Counted from the first letter of the stretch, positions 1-12,049 are shown. The stretch is 64,000 nucleotides of DNA from Prorocentrum cordatum (GCA_963575745.1 CAUYUJ010014209.1:148801-212800), one strand, 5' to 3'. Numbers and translations: made by a program. The notes: a model not told the origin generated them from the letters alone.

Positions 1-1240
1 CTCTGACCCTTGTCGCCTTGGCAAAACCCACGGTCATCCAAGCAGGAGCCCCAACGGCGCAAGCCGGCAGGGCACGCCAGCTGCATCAGCTGGCCGTCGC
101 GCACCTCGACCTCTCGGAGCGCGCAAGGGCTGTGCAGAGGGGGGCATCGGGGAGGGCAGCCATTGCGGGGACTTCGGCCATGAGCCGCACTGGCTCCTCG
201 CCTGGGGGGGAGGCCTTCCAGGACACCGGAGCGGTGGGCAGGATCGGATTGCAGTGCTACTTCCTTCCGGAGGAAAAGGACTTGTGGGGCGCTCGGGCAT
301 CGAATCTCACCACGGCCTGACTAGCGCAGTGGCGTGAAGCAGAAGACCGCCAGACAAACCAACAAAAAACGGACCGGCCTGCCATAGGCGAGCTCATGCG
401 ATGATCTATGGCACGGATCGGACCGGGGTGTGTCGGATCGGCCTGACTCGGCACCGAGCCGAGGTTAGATCGGATCAGCTGCGCCATGGGTGCTCAACAG
501 CGCGCTTCCTGCAGGCAACGGACCGCATCGAATCGCCAGAACCTCGGAATCGAACAGGATCGGGATGGGCGAAAGCAATGCCGAAGCGGATCGAAAGGGA
601 CTCGACGTGCACCCTGGAGACCTCGAACTGGTGCTCATTAGTGGACGGTGCGTGTGTAGGATGATGTGGCTTCGCTGGTGCGCAGTGGGCGGTGGGTGGC
701 GCGTGGTGCCTAGTGGGTGAACAGTGCGCGGTGCGTTGTGGGCGATTCCTTCTGCTGGCGGTGGGCGGTGCGTGCGCGGTGGTGCGCACGACTCGTGGTG
801 GTGAACGTTCCCCCCTGCAGCCCCCTGACACCAATTTGGCGGCGCGCACAAGGGGGTGGAGGGAGGAGGGAGGGCTTCTTAGAAGGAAGCTGCTTCTTAG
901 AAGGCGCCGGCGTTACATCTATAGATAAGGCCCGCGCCATCTAAGAAGCAGGGGTGCTTCTGAGAAGCCCTCTCCCCTCCCCCCATCCCCCTCTGCGCGT
1001 GGCTGACCAATGTCCCCTCTTTCCCCTTCGAACACCACGCTTGACAAGGCGGCTGCACTTCCCGTATTCAGGGACGGGGGGGAGGTCTGGCTAGCTGCGG
1101 CTTGCCGGGCACCTTGCTCTCCCAACACACCTGCGGTGGCGCGAGGCGCTGGAGAAAGAAACCACTGGAGGGCGGTAACAGTGAACCCGGCGCGGCCCCA
1201 ATTAGGGAGGAGCTCCTCAAGTAACTGAGCAAGGGAGGCG
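1..1240. other. Unassigned GC-rich sequence
   Basis: No reading frame in this stretch resembles a protein I recognise. All frames are short and of biased composition. Around 640-790 the sequence is a degenerate GT-rich run of GTGGTGCG/GTGGGCGGTG words, and around 880-965 the word cttagaaggaagctgcttct and its relatives form small inverted matches. I see no promoter or splice pattern that could be tied to a gene. Confidence 0.6.
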
Positions 1241-1244
1241 GTGT

Positions 1245-1600
1245 TTTGCTTAGGCATTGATTTGCAGTGTTTGGCACTGCGTTACATTGCGCTACATTGT
1301 CTTACCATGGTTTGCGCCATTGCTGTGCTTTGATGTGCTTGGCATTGATTGCTTTGCATTGCATTGCTTGGCAGTGCCTGGCATTGTCTGACATGTCCTA
1401 GCATTACTTGGCATTACTTGGCATCGATTGGCTTTGCTTGGCGTTGCTTGACATTGCTTGGCATCGCTTGGCATTGCTTGGCATTGAGTGGTTTGGGGTG
1501 GTATTGTTTGACCGTGCTTAACATTGCCTGGCATTGCTCTCCGTTGCTTTAGATTGCTTCGCGTTGCTTGGCATTGCCTGGCATACTAGGCATTGCTAGG
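1245..1600 (+). repeat. 10-bp minisatellite, GCTTGGCATT unit
   Basis: About 350 bp are made of imperfect copies of a decamer close to GCTTGGCATT (variants TTGATTGGCT, GCATTGCCTG, GCGTTGCTTG). The array is diverged, with many substitutions but mostly constant phase, so it is an old simple repeat. A similar ATGGCATAGC decamer occurs at about 34390-34470. Any open frame here is repeat translation. Confidence 0.85.
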
Positions 1601-2080
1601 CAGCAAGGAGCCAAGACCAAGGAACCGGATGAAGGCAGTCGAGACACAGGACCAGGCAACCCGAGCAAGGCGGTCAAGAACCAAGACCACGCAACCCGAG
1701 GAAGGCAGCTAGGAGACAAGACCAAGCGACCCGAGGAAGGCAGCCAAGAAACGAGACCCGGCAACCCGGGGAAGGCTGGCCGGCGCAGGCCTGGAAGGCA
1801 GTCGAAAGACCAGGCCCAGCAATCCGGGGAAGACCAGCTGGCCAGGCCAGGCGCCCACCAGTTCTTCCAGAGCAAGGAGAGCAACTGAGGTAAAGCCCGA
1901 GCGGGGAAGAAAGGAACACGACCAAGCAAACCGAGGAAGGCCTCTTCAGAAACAGTCAGGGAACGAGACCAAGGAGCCCCGACGAAGGCCACAGCAAGGC
2001 CAGTTCTTCAAAAATTGAACGGGACCCCTCAAGCAAAGCCTGACTTGGGAAAAGCAACATGACTGCATGAAGCGGCTCAC
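1600..2080 (+). repeat. Degenerate repeat with CAACCCGAGGAAGGCAG words
   Basis: The purine-rich words acccgaggaaggcag and accaag/gagac recur at irregular spacing of roughly 30-55 bp, with many substitutions. This is a decayed tandem array directly downstream of the 10-bp minisatellite. No protein-coding signal was recognised. Confidence 0.55.
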
Positions 2081-2219
2081 CTGGTCACGTGACACAGAAG
2101 CGCCCTCGCGCAGGCGGCCCAAGAAATACAACGACAACAGGGCATTGGCGAGGGATAGGGCATCACAAAACATGTGGCAAGGGAGCGGTACTCTCGCGAG
2201 GGCCGAAAATGATTAATGC

Positions 2220-2997
2220 GATACCTCCTCCTTCTCCTTCTCCAGCCTTTCTCCTCCTTCTCATCCTCCTCCTCCTCCTGACGCTAACGCTGACGCTGGT
2301 GGCTTCGGAGTTCAGTGGTCATATGCCGCAAGGCTCTCCTCCTCCTCCTCCTCCTCCTCCTCCTCCTCCTCCTCCTCCTTCTCCTCCTCCTCCGCCTCCT
2401 CCTCCTCCTCCTCCTCCCCACTCCATCCTCCCCTGCCTCCCCCTGCTCCTGATCCTCCTCCTCCTCCGCCTCCTCCTCCTCCTGCTCACCTCGCTCCTCC
2501 TCCTCCTCCTCCTCCTCCTCCACCTCCTCCTCCTCCTCCACCTCCTCCTCCTCCTCCTCCTCCTCCTCCTCCTCCTCCTCCTCCCTCCCCCTCCCCCTCT
2601 CCGCCTCCTCCTCCTCTCTCCTCCTCCTCCTCCTCCTCCTCCTCCTCCTCCTCCTCCTCCTCCTGACGGAGGGGGCAAACGCAGGGCGAGCTCACGAAGG
2701 CGGGAGCCCACGCGGCATTCCTCCCCGCGGCGCGCGGGCCTCGTGCTTGCGGCCGCCAATTTCGCTCGCCCTGCGGGGGGGAGGGGGAGGGTCTCCTCCC
2801 CCTCCTCCACCTTGTCCTGCTCGTCCTCCTACCGCCATCCTCCTCCTGCTCATCCTTCTCCGCTTCCTCCTCCTCCTCCTCCTTCTCCTCCTCCCTCTCC
2901 ACTTCCTGCTGTTCGTCCTCCTCCTCCTCCTCCTCCTCCTCATCATCATCATCATCATCATCACCATCACAACCATAACCACCATCACCGCCATCAC

Positions 2998-3081
<84 letters not shown>

Positions 3082-3988
3082 AATCATCATCATCATCAGA
3101 ATCCTCCTCCTCCTCCTCCGCCTCCTCCTACTCCTCCTGCTCCTCAGAAGCAGCAGCACCACCGTCATCATGCTCATCGTCATGCTCATGCTCAGCATCA
3201 CCATCGTTATCATCATCACCACCACTAGCACCATCACCACCAACAACATCACCACCACCACCACCACCATCAGAGAATCGTCATCATCAAACGCATCGTC
3301 GTCCTCCTCCTCATCGGCCTCATCCTGATCCGCATCCTCCTCCTCCTCCTCCTCATCCGCATCCTCATCTTCATCCTCATCCTCATCACCGTCAGCAGCG
3401 TCAGCAGCAGCCTCGGCAGCATCATCACCATTATCAGCAGCAGCAGCATCAGCAACAACAGCCGCAGCAGCATTATCGTCGACATCGTCATCGACATCGC
3501 CACCTCAGCATCACCATTCCCATCGTCAACAGCATCACCAGAATCACCATCAGCAGCAGCAGCGGCAGCGTCGTCGTCATCGCCAGCATCAGCATCAGCA
3601 TCAACATCAGCACCAGCATCAGTATCAGTGCCAGGAACAGCATCAGCACCATCATCATCCTCATCATCATCATCATCAGCATCATCAGCATCATCATCAT
3701 CATCACCATCATCATCATCACCAGCAGCAGCAGCAACGTCATCGTCGTCATCGTCATCAGCATCATCGTCAGCATCCTCATCAGAATCGGCATCATCATG
3801 ATTATCAGGAGCCTCATCATCCTAAGCATCAGCAGCATCCCTATAATCATCCGCATCAACATCATAATCATCAGCATCAGCATCATCATCATCACCAACA
3901 TCGCCAGCATCAGCGTCTTCACCATCGTCGTCATCATCAGCATCGGCATAATAACCCATCTCAGCATCATCATCACCACCGCCACCAC

Positions 3989-4033
<45 letters not shown>

Positions 4034-4450
4034 GATCATCATCATCATCAGCAGCAGCATCATCAGCCCCACCATTACATCGTCGTCACCTTCATCGTCA
4101 TTACCAGCCTTGTCCTGTTATTCCTCGTCCTCCTCCTGCTCATCCTCCGCCTTCTCCTCCTCCTCCTTCTCCTCCTCCTCCTTCTCCTCCTCCTCCTCCT
4201 CCTTCTCCTCCTCCTCCTCCTGCCTCCACCTCCTCCTCCTGCTCCGCCTGCGCCTCCTCATCCTCCCACTCCTCCTCCGCCTCCCCCTCCTCCTCCTCCT
4301 CCTCCTCCCTCCTCCTCCTCCTCCTCCTCCTCCTCCTCCTCCTCTCCTCTCTTCCTCTCTCCTTCTTCTCCTCCTCCTTCTCCTCCCCCCCCTCCTCATT
4401 CTCCTCCTCCTCCTCCTCCTCCTCCTCCTCCTCCTCCTCTGCCTCCTCCC
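2220..4450 (+). repeat. 2.2-kb trinucleotide microsatellite island (TCC/CTC, CAT/CAG)
   Basis: This is nearly continuous trinucleotide sequence: (CTC)n at about 2225-2660, a short unique GC-rich gap at 2665-2810, more TCC to 2935, a very pure (CAT)n run at about 2940-3100, mixed CAT/CAG/CAC to 4110, then TCC again to 4450. Repeat type switches in blocks, which suggests expansion by slippage inside older repeats. Long open frames encoding Pro, His, Leu or Ser runs on the plus strand, and Glu, Arg, Gly or Met runs on the minus strand, are artefacts. Confidence 0.95.
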
Positions 4451-4724
4451 CCTTCCATATCATCAACTGTTGGTCCTCGGCGAGATAGGCAACGCGTCGT
4501 CGAAGGTGGTGAACCGCAAGCCCCACCCGACGGGATATCTGGCGTGGCGAGGCAGGCGAGCGAGCGACAGAAAGAGTGAAAGAGAGGAGGTGAGAAAGAG
4601 ATAACGAGATCGAGAGAGGATGCTCTCCGTGGGGGCATTCCTAAAGCCACTCCCTCCACGCATACGTCGATGGTGCGTCAAGCGTCTGCACGATTTAGCA
4701 GTTCGGGTCATAGGACGTGAGGGC

Positions 4725-5010
4725 ACATAGGGCAAGAGCCGCAATTTGAAAACGAATTGGCCTCCATCCCAGTAACTGTTGGAAACAAGCAAGGTGAATG
4801 TGCGCGGCGTTAAGGCGAGAGCCGCACTTTGGAAACGAACTCGCCTCAAGCACTGTGACTGTTGGAGGCGCTTGACACGAGTGTACGCGGCGCTACGACG
4901 GGAGCCACATTTTGTTTTTGAACAACGACCAGCTCTTCATCCTTGCAGCTGGTGAAAATCCGTGGCCCTAAGGCGAGAGCCGCATTTTCGAAGCGACCAG
5001 CCATCCATCA
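4725..5010 (+). repeat. About 82-bp tandem repeat family, locus A (4 copies)
   Basis: The phrase gcgagagccgcatttt (variants gcaagagccgcaatttg, acgggagccacattttg) recurs at about 4733, 4816, 4900 and 4975. Each is followed by gaaacgaa..ggcctccatc and a gtgaatgtgcgcggcg-like segment. The period is about 82 bp. The same family occurs at 23420-23700 and 37795-38000, so it is a dispersed satellite and not a local duplication. Confidence 0.8.
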
Positions 5011-5149
5011 TTGAAACTGTTGGATTTGCTTCAGCTTCACAGCGGTCGGCCGTAAGGAACTCTCCAGCGAAACGCCCGCCGGGCATGGAGAAGGATGAGA
5101 GATGCTGATGCGACGGGGATGGAGACTTCTGAGAAGGAAGGGGAGGAGA

Positions 5150-5240
5150 GGGAGGAATAGGAGGAGGAGGAGGAGGAGGAGGAGAAAGGGAGGAGGAGAA
5201 AGGGAGGAGGAGGAGGAGGAGGAGGAGGAGGAGGGCAGGA
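5150..5240 (+). repeat. (GGA)n microsatellite
   Basis: Imperfect GGA/AGG trinucleotide run with purines only on the plus strand. The sequence that follows (5240-5530) is GC-rich and has no recognisable protein. Confidence 0.9.
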
Positions 5241-5795
5241 GGAGGCACAGCGTCGGAATGTCGGCGACTCTATCGCTGTGCCGCCGCTCCCGCCGCTCTC
5301 GCCCGAGAGACGGCTCGGCCGCGCGCAGCGCCCGGGCAGCGCTCGTGAGGGCTCCGGGTCGGGGCGAGGGACCGGAAACTCCGGGCGGAGGCGACTGCGC
5401 TCGCAGCGCAGCAGTCTGTGGAATTGTTGTTTCTCGTCCTCCGGGTTGACGGCCGCGAACGGCCCCCGGGCCGGAAGTGGAAGTCGACGGAGAAGAACGA
5501 TACCTAGCGCGAGCACGACAACCACTGTCTAGGGTGATGATTGTTGATCCGCTTCCGCCACCCCCAACGACCAGGCCCGCCCGCCGCCCCCACCCCCTCT
5601 GCGTTCCAGGATAAGTTTCATGGAACGCAGCCCCATCGTGTGTTATCACGCCTCAGCCAGCACAGCGACAGGACTCGCACTGCCACTGCGGGTTGCCCCG
5701 ACACGCGACAGAGCTGCGCAGGCCCGATGCCCGCGGATCCTCTCGGGGCGCGCCGCCGAGGATGTGTGCAACAGGGGTGGGGAGCGAAGCGGAGG

Positions 5796-5872
5796 ACGAC
5801 AAAAGGAGGAGGAGGAGGAGGAAGAGGAGGAGGAGGAGGAGGAGGAGGGGGAGGAGGAGGAGGAGGAGGACG
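5796..5872 (+). repeat. (GGA)n microsatellite
   Basis: Nearly pure GGA/AGG trinucleotides. All three plus frames stay open through it, giving poly-Glu, poly-Gly and poly-Arg. Confidence 0.9.
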
Positions 5873-6032
5873 CAAAAGATCGGCTGACCTTCTTGGCCGC
5901 GCGAGGCCGCCGCGGAAGGGGCAGAACAAAAGAGGTGCACGGTGTTGACTCTCCGGACTGGCACCCAATGGTACGGGCTGCGGCCGCGTGGCTCGCAGCC
6001 CAGACTTTTGGTCATGCCGGCCCGTCCCGGGT

Positions 6033-6110
6033 TAGGGGGCCACACGCGAACCCCACCCTCCCCCTCAGAAATCGTGGGGGGTAGGGGTAGGGTTCGCGTG
6101 TGGCCCCCTA
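6033..6110. repeat. Perfect 21-bp inverted repeat (hairpin)
   Basis: The segment 6033-6053 is the exact reverse complement of 6090-6110 (core GGGGGCCACACGCGAACCC). The 36-base spacer itself has C-rich and G-rich halves that extend the pairing imperfectly. No gene end can be placed next to it, so it is not called a terminator. It could be a small fold-back element. Confidence 0.85.
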
Positions 6111-6959
6111 TGGGTGGCAGGCAGGTGGCCCCCCGAGGAGGGGGGCCGCGGGCGAGGGCAGAAGCGGGGCGATGGAGACAGAGACGTGCCGTGTGCGGGT
6201 GCCCCCCCGTGGCCCAACCGACCAGTAGTGGCCTATAAGGCATCACACAGCGACGCGCGCAAGGACTAGCTGCTTAAGGACAGTGCACAGTGCCCAGAGC
6301 GAGTTGCAGCCCAGGCGGCCACGCGGCTGATAGCAAGTATGCCCAGACTGCTACCGTGCGGAAGGAGGACGCAAGAAGGGGAGGGCGGAGAAGGCCAGGA
6401 AGAAAAAGACGAAGAGGCAAGTCAACGGAGCTAGGTGAGCAATATAATGTGGATGGGCTGCAGCTCCGCAGCGATTGAAATCGGCCCCGCCCGTAGACGA
6501 AACGGGGGCGGTCCCAAAAGGGGGAGCGATCGCCCTCGTGCACGCCAGGGCCAGGCAGAAGCGCCAACACGCACAGCGGAGCAACGTCACGTCTAAACAG
6601 AAAAAAACATGCATGAGAGCAGGGAGCAGGAGACAGGGCCTCAGAAGTCGACGTTGGACCAGTGGCCATAGCCAAGGACGGCCATCAGGGCGTTGACAAT
6701 CAGATCGGAAATGCACTGGTGATCGACCCACTGCCCGGATTCCGAAGCCGAAGTCGGGGCTAGAGTCTTGGCACGAACCCTGGAACCGACCGCCAACATA
6801 TAAAATGCCAGCTGTTTTGCAAAAGCATGCCGTGGCAATCTAAACGGTCACCCCGATAGGCGTGGTGCGGAAGACGGCACAAGCATCGTAATCGAGCGCA
6901 TAGCGAGACTCGGAGCCAGATCAGGAAACAAAGGTGACCTCGGAGGTGGAACCTGTCCC

Positions 6960-8110
6960 GGCATGGGAATCGGAGCTGGCGACTTACTCGGCGCTGGAGT
7001 CGATGCTGGAGCCAGAGCCGGAGCTGGCGTCGGAGGGTGGCTCGGAGCTGGCGTCGGAGCCGTGGCGCGGCAGAAGAGCTTGATCTGGCGAGTCGGAGCT
7101 GGTGTTGGAATTGGCGCCGTACCCAGTGCTGGGGATGGAGCCGGAACTGGCGTCGGAGCTGGCGACGGAAGGGGGTCGGACAAGGTGTCGGAGCTGTCGT
7201 GGCAGCAGCAGGGGGGTTGGAGCTGGGAAGCCAGTGATGGTGTTAGCTCTGGCGCTGCAGTCCGTGCTAGAGTCGGCGCTGAAGTTGGCATCGGAGAGGG
7301 GGTCAGGGCTGGCGTCCGAGCCGTGGTAACATTAGGATGTCGACTGTGTTCAGGTTGATAGGCCTCCAAACCATCAGGATGAGTTGTCCCACAAAGTGGG
7401 ATAGGGCATGTTGTACATCGAAGGTTATGTCAGCGTCCGCAGGCGCGAAGGCTCAAGACATCTGACTTCGGGGTGCAAGGCTCCAGCACCAACAGGATGA
7501 GCCATCCCACCAGGTGGGATCGAGCATGTTCGGCACTCAATGTTATGTTGGCGTCCGTAGGCGTGAGGGCTCAAGACACCTGCTTCGCAAGCTTACGAAA
7601 AGGGTGTGGGAGCCGGAGCTGAGGAGATGGAGCTGGTGTTGGATCTGGTGCTGGAGTCGGTGCTCGGGTCGGAGCTGGAGGCGTCGGAGAGAGAGGGTGG
7701 AGCTGGCGTCGAAGTCGTAGCCGCGGCAGGGGAGTCGGGACTTGGTGTTGGAGCTGGCGCCAGAGTGGGTTCCGGGGAAGGAGCTGGAGCTGGCCCCAGA
7801 GGGGGGGTCGTACATGAGATCGGAACCGTGGTAGCAGCTGCAGGGAGATCGGCGTCGAGGAGCTGGAGCTGGCGTCGGAGGGGGGGCCGGAGATGGCGTC
7901 GGAAGGGAGGTCGAAACTGGCGTCGGGGCCGTGGTGGTGATGTGCAGGGGAGTCGGAACTGGAGAGCCGTCTCTGGTGTTAGCGCTGGCGCTGGAGTCCG
8001 CACCAGAGTTGGCGTCGGAGGGGGGTCGGAGCTGGGGTCGGAGCCATGGAAGCGGCTGGGGAGTCGGAGCTGGGGAGTCGAAGCCGGCGTCGGGACTGGT
8101 GCTGGTAGTC
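6960..8110 (+). repeat. Degenerate GGAGCTGGCGTC repeat tract
   Basis: Hexamer and dodecamer words (gtcggagctggc, gagtcggagctg, ggaggtggc) repeat imperfectly over more than 1 kb, in two blocks (6960-7330 and 7600-8110) separated by the duplication at 7375-7593. Predicted proteins are only Ala/Pro/Thr or Gly/Val/Ala repeats. Confidence 0.75.
7375..7593 (+). repeat. Tandem duplication of about 120 bp
   Basis: Two adjacent copies (about 7375-7485 and 7497-7593) share ggatgagttgtcccac..gtgggat, gcatgttg, ggttatgt..gcgtccg.aggcg and ggctcaagac, with scattered substitutions. The duplication sits between the two blocks of the GGAGCTGGC tract. Confidence 0.8.
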
Positions 8111-8399
8111 GGACTGCACGTGAAGCCAGGGCTGAAGTAGGAGCAGGCGGGGCTCAATCAGCACAGATACGATCCCAATAAGCGCACGACCAATAGACCC
8201 CAGAGAGAACAGAGACCATCTGTCCGTGCAGGGAGCATCTGAGATAAGACACCCTCAGAAGCCGGCGCCGGCGACGTCGTCGGCTGAAAATTGGAAGTCG
8301 GAATGTTGACTTGGGGGGGGCCGGAGGTCGATAGGAGGACGCGGAAATGGGATGGTGGAGGCTGGAGGCTGGAGAGCCGTGCCTCGACCTCAGTCGTGG

Positions 8400-9670
8400 G
8401 CTCGCCGCCGCCTCCGGCCCGCGAGGGGCGGGCGCCCCATCGCAGCATCGCCGAGGCTCCCCGTCGTCCCTGACAGCCTCGTGGAGGAGCTGGTTCATGC
8501 ACCCCCTGTGGTACTCGCGATCGTCGCGGCCGTGGTGCCGGATGTGGTTGGCCAGCCGGTACATGACATACACCGACACCGCTGTCAGGTGCGTCTGCCT
8601 GTCTGTGAGAGGGACTGCGAACATCCACCGCTCCATGCTGAATGGAAGGTCCCGTCCCCCAAGGCGGTTGGCCATCCAGGCTTGTAGCACTGGACGCCAG
8701 AGATGATGCTCCAAAGCGTCGCGGCCTGGCAGCCCAGCAGGCAAGTGAGTCGCCTGCCGCGCAAAGCCGGCGTGCGGCGGTCAGTTGTCCACCGGTTGAA
8801 TATTTTACTCGGGACCGCTGCCCGAATTCGAAAGAGGCACCAAACTGCGCAGCCTTCAGGGGTTCGCGTGCGTGCGGCGGGAGGTGGGGCCAGGTGGGGC
8901 CAGGTGGGCAACCAGGCGCCACTGCGCCGAACGATGCCGGCGTCGGAATACTGGATCATACCGCCGTGGTGCCAGTAGCTGCTTCCCGAACCACCGCTGT
9001 ATACGTCGTTGAAATTTCCGCTTCTCCGGCGCTGTCAGCGCGCCCACTCGTCCAACGAGCTGTCGCCGAGCAACGGCGATGTCGATGCCTGCCATCATTG
9101 CTTCGTGAACTGCGGTCAAAACAACCGTGCTGCTGGAACCAGTGGTGGAGCCTCGCTGCGTGGACGACATGATCAGTGTCCCCCTTGGCGTCCACCAGCT
9201 CCTTCTGAAGGCGCCGCCATGGAATGCCCCCGTCTCCACGCGATTCCCAAGCATGCATCCGCAGCATGGCGGCCGTGCACGTCTCACGTAGGGGTCGTAA
9301 ATGCCGGGACAATCCAAGCTCCGAGCCGTGTTGGAGGTCTGATGGGCTGCACCATGCTCCTGGGTCCGGGGAGATCCGGCGCACCGCCAGTCTCCAACTG
9401 TAAGATTTCTGGCGGCGGAAGTGGAACTGCGTGACGACATATTTCAAGTGCGAGAGCTCCGAGGCCCGCAACCCAAGCCTGATTGTAGGCTCCAGCCAGG
9501 GCAACAACCGCGGTGATGTGACAGGCAGACTCAGGCCCCTACAAGAAGCCGAGCATGCAACCCCGCTGCAGGTTTCGCATCCTCCCAGCCGTGACCCACC
9601 CTCTCGCCCAAGTTTCAACGGCGGCAAGCCTCCACGAGGGGGGGGGGGGCCAAGTGAAAAACCCGCCACA
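8400..9670 (-). pseudogene. Decayed C-terminal part of a non-LTR retrotransposon ORF
   Basis: Read on the minus strand, this region carries pieces of the region downstream of reverse transcriptase in LINE-type polyproteins, split over frames. One frame near 9400-9140 reads LGLSRHLRPLRETCTAAMLR and AARLHHWFQQHG. Another near 8740-8500 reads GRDALEHHLWRPVLQAWMAN followed by FAVPLTDRQTHLTAVSVYV. The latter resembles the zinc-binding tail (Cys-x2/3-Cys ... His-x-x-x-Cys) near the end of many LINE proteins. Here the CLLGC cysteines and the DALEHHLW histidines are in different frames, so the gene is frameshifted. No AP endonuclease or catalytic RT part is seen in this piece. It lies 3' of the larger element at 9925-12630 in the same orientation and may be its displaced end or a separate copy. 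Confidence 0.6.
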
Positions 9671-9770
9671 GCTCGTCCCAGCAGACCACCTCGAGAGCTT
9701 CAAGAGTCAAGAGGGGTTCCAAGCCATTTGCAAAACCGAATTGACATGAAGCGAGGCCACTCCTGGCGGA

Positions 9771-9870
9771 AAAAAAAAAAAAAAAACGAATAGGGTAGGG
9801 GGAGGAGGAGGAGGAGGAGGAGGAGGAGGAGGATGAGGAGAGGGAGGAGGAGGAGGAGGAGGAGAGGAGA
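9771..9870 (+). repeat. Poly(A) run followed by (GGA)n
   Basis: About 16 A residues at 9771-9786, then about 75 bp of GGA/AGG trinucleotides. The poly(A) is on the plus strand, so it has the wrong polarity to be the tail of the minus-strand LINE pieces on either side. Confidence 0.85.
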
Positions 9871-9924
9871 GGCTGCAATTTTGATCTCGCCCTCGGCACG
9901 CAGGGCGGCCCATGCCGCGCGCGC

Positions 9925-11370
9925 GTGGCGCACTGTACTCACTTGTCCCACACGTATTCGCCGTGCACGGCCTCCGCGAGGCTGCTCACCAAGGCAGGCG
10001 CCTGCCACCACGGGTGCGTAAGCGTGCCGCGCATCCACTGCACCATCGGGAGGTGCTCCTCGGCCCACGACCGCAGCTGCGGCTCCAGGGTGCGCCAGCA
10101 GGTCAGCGCCACCTCCGCGGCCCGCATGCCCGCCGCTGGAGCCGTCGCGCGCACTGAAGGTAGCCACGGCCCGCCCCACACGCGGAGCGTGTGCCACGCG
10201 CGCCCGGGCAGGAAGTTCCCTGGGCAGCGGGGCAGCGAGGTGAGGACGTGGCGCTCGTCCTAGACGAGCGCGCATGGCAGCGGCATGAGCCGGCTCACGC
10301 AACTCGTGACTGGGAGCGCCCTCGTGCGGTATGCCAGGCCCAGCGCAGCGCCATCCATGGCAGTGGCCTTCACCGCGCGGGTGCTGCCCACCGGGATGCA
10401 ACTGTGGCGGCTGGGCCGATCTGTAGTCCCAGGTAGACGGCCAGCTCCGCGACGCGGACGGCGGCCCACGCCGGCGCAGTCTCTGCGAGCTCCCTCTGGG
10501 CCTCCTCCCTCGCCGCGTCGTCGAAGGCCTGCCACAGAGGGACTGCGACGCACTCCCTCGTCTTCGGCACCAGGCCCGCGCACTCCTCGGCCTCCGAGCA
10601 GGTGTCCGCGAGGGCCTTCCTCCCTCCTGCTCCCCCCGCGGCCGCGCCGCAGTCCTCCGCGCACCACCGCGCGAGCCCACGGCTCGCCGCAGGTGGCAGC
10701 ACGGCGAGGCGGGGCTCCATGGCCAGCACGAGCGGGTCGACGCCGATGGCGAAGCACAAGCCACTCGGCGGGTCGCCCTGGGCCACCCCCGAGTGCACGG
10801 CGCAGAGCGGCAGACGATGGAGGGCGCCCCACGTCCAGGCCTGCGCAGGACTCGCGTCGCAACTGCTGGTGAGCCAGGCGCGTCCCACGACACCAGCACC
10901 TCACCGATCCACTGCTGGGAGATGCTCGGAAAGGCCTGGCCCCAGTCGAACATGTGCAGCACACGCCGACGCGCGCGCCCTGTCTCCTCCCGGCTCCACA
11001 TCCGCCCGTACGCGTCGAGCTCCGTCACGTTCTCGAGGAAAGTTGCGGCCGGACGCGAAGCCTCGCTGGCTCGCCGACACCTCGCGGCGCGTCACCGCCC
11101 GCAGGCGGGAGTTGACAGCGCCCGCCGTCGCCTGGGCCGCTGTGCTGCGCAGCAGGAGCGGGCGCGAATCGGCAGCGTCACGCAGCAGGCCGCCGGCCAC
11201 CTCCTCCTCCGCCTCCTGCGAGCCCTTCGGGATGAAGCTCCCGAGCCCGGCATGGAGCCCCGCCCGCGGGCCCAAGCCGCTCGCCTGCCCCTCCACGCCC
11301 CGGCCAAGGGCCGCCGCGCACGCGGGGCGGCACGGCCAGGCGCAGGCAGGGAGCCCGCCGGGCCCAGGCG
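9925..11370 (-). pseudogene. Reverse transcriptase of a LINE-type retrotransposon, broken into several frames
   Basis: Minus-strand pieces appear in order. (1) RPLLLRSTAAQATAGAVNSR and SASQRGFASGRN, matching RT regions 1-2, at about 11270-11030. (2) HMFDWGQAFPSISQQWIGEV at about 10950-10890, motif A with the catalytic Asp and the AFP following it. (3) HSGVAQGDPPSGLCFAIGVD at about 10800-10740, motif B. (4) RWCAEDCGAAAG at about 10665, motif C, in which the expected A-D-D reads A-E-D. (5) AVYLGLQIGPAATVA and, after a stop near 10260, a thumb-like region ending EAVHGEYVWDK at about 9940. At least three frame changes, an in-frame stop and the altered motif C make this a dead copy. The element runs minus-strand 12.63 to 9.93 kb. 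No poly(A) tail of correct polarity was found. Confidence 0.8.
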
Positions 11371-11559
11371 CCGCGGGGCCCGCGCGCGCGCCAGGCACAG
11401 CCGCGCTTCCCGGGTCGTTGGCGGCAGGGCCTTCCAGCTCTCTCGTGGCAGGGCGGAGCGGGCGAGGCAAGCGCGCCTGCGGTCCTGAGAGCCGTCGGCA
11501 GCCCCAGCGGCAGCCCCAGCGGCAGCGCATCCAGGGCGGAGATCATGGCGCTGCCGTCC

Positions 11560-11880
11560 GCGATCTCCGAAGACGTTGCCCCAATGCTCGGCAGCGGCGG
11601 CCGAAATGCCGGCCGCGGTACGTACCGCCTCCGAGCCCACCCGGATGCCGCCCAGGAAGCGCATGGCGTCAAAGGGCGCGAACATCGGAGCACGTCTCTT
11701 CAACGCGCGCAGCTGCCATCGCAGCCGGCGGCGCACGCGTTCTTCTCCCTCCTCCCCGTCTGCGTCCAGCTGCTGCCCCGGCGCTCGCTGCCAGTCGACC
11801 TGCTCGCGGTGCTGGGCGAGGTCGTGTCTCCTCTGGAACTCGGCGGGGTTCATGATCTTCACGCCGTCCCGCTGCGTCGC
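11560..11880 (-). pseudogene. Linker region of the LINE polyprotein
   Basis: A minus-strand frame reads KIMNPAEFQRRHDLAQHREQ and then RRRLRWQLRALKRRAPMFAP with FLGGIRVGSEAVRTAAGISA. It is charged and helical, without low-complexity bias. Its position between the endonuclease and RT segments and its ordinary composition mark it as part of the same element. I know no specific function for it. Confidence 0.5.
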
Positions 11881-12049
11881 GGCAACAGCTCCTGCAGCCA
11901 GGCATGGCGGCGCAGCAGGAACTGCGCCTGCGCAGCCTGCCCGCGCCATGCCGCGCGGGCCATCTGCCGCCAGAACAAGGCCCTCGAGGCTTTTCGGGCT
12001 GGGCGCCGAGCGCAGCTCGTGGTCCCGTGCGTATCTGCTGAGGCGGCGT

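Noticed and set aside
2089-3228. A 379-codon plus-strand open frame (and several long minus-strand ones) with Pro/His/Leu runs
   Set aside because: It is a direct translation of the TCC and CAT microsatellites. All frames are open for the same reason and there is no unique domain.
6070-6095. gggggtaggggtaggg as telomere-like repeat
   Set aside because: Only two imperfect units, within the spacer of the 21-bp inverted repeat. No TTTAGGG array occurs anywhere in the window.
9771-9786. Poly(A) as the tail of the adjacent LINE pieces
   Set aside because: Both LINE pieces are on the minus strand, so their tails would appear as poly(T) on the plus strand.
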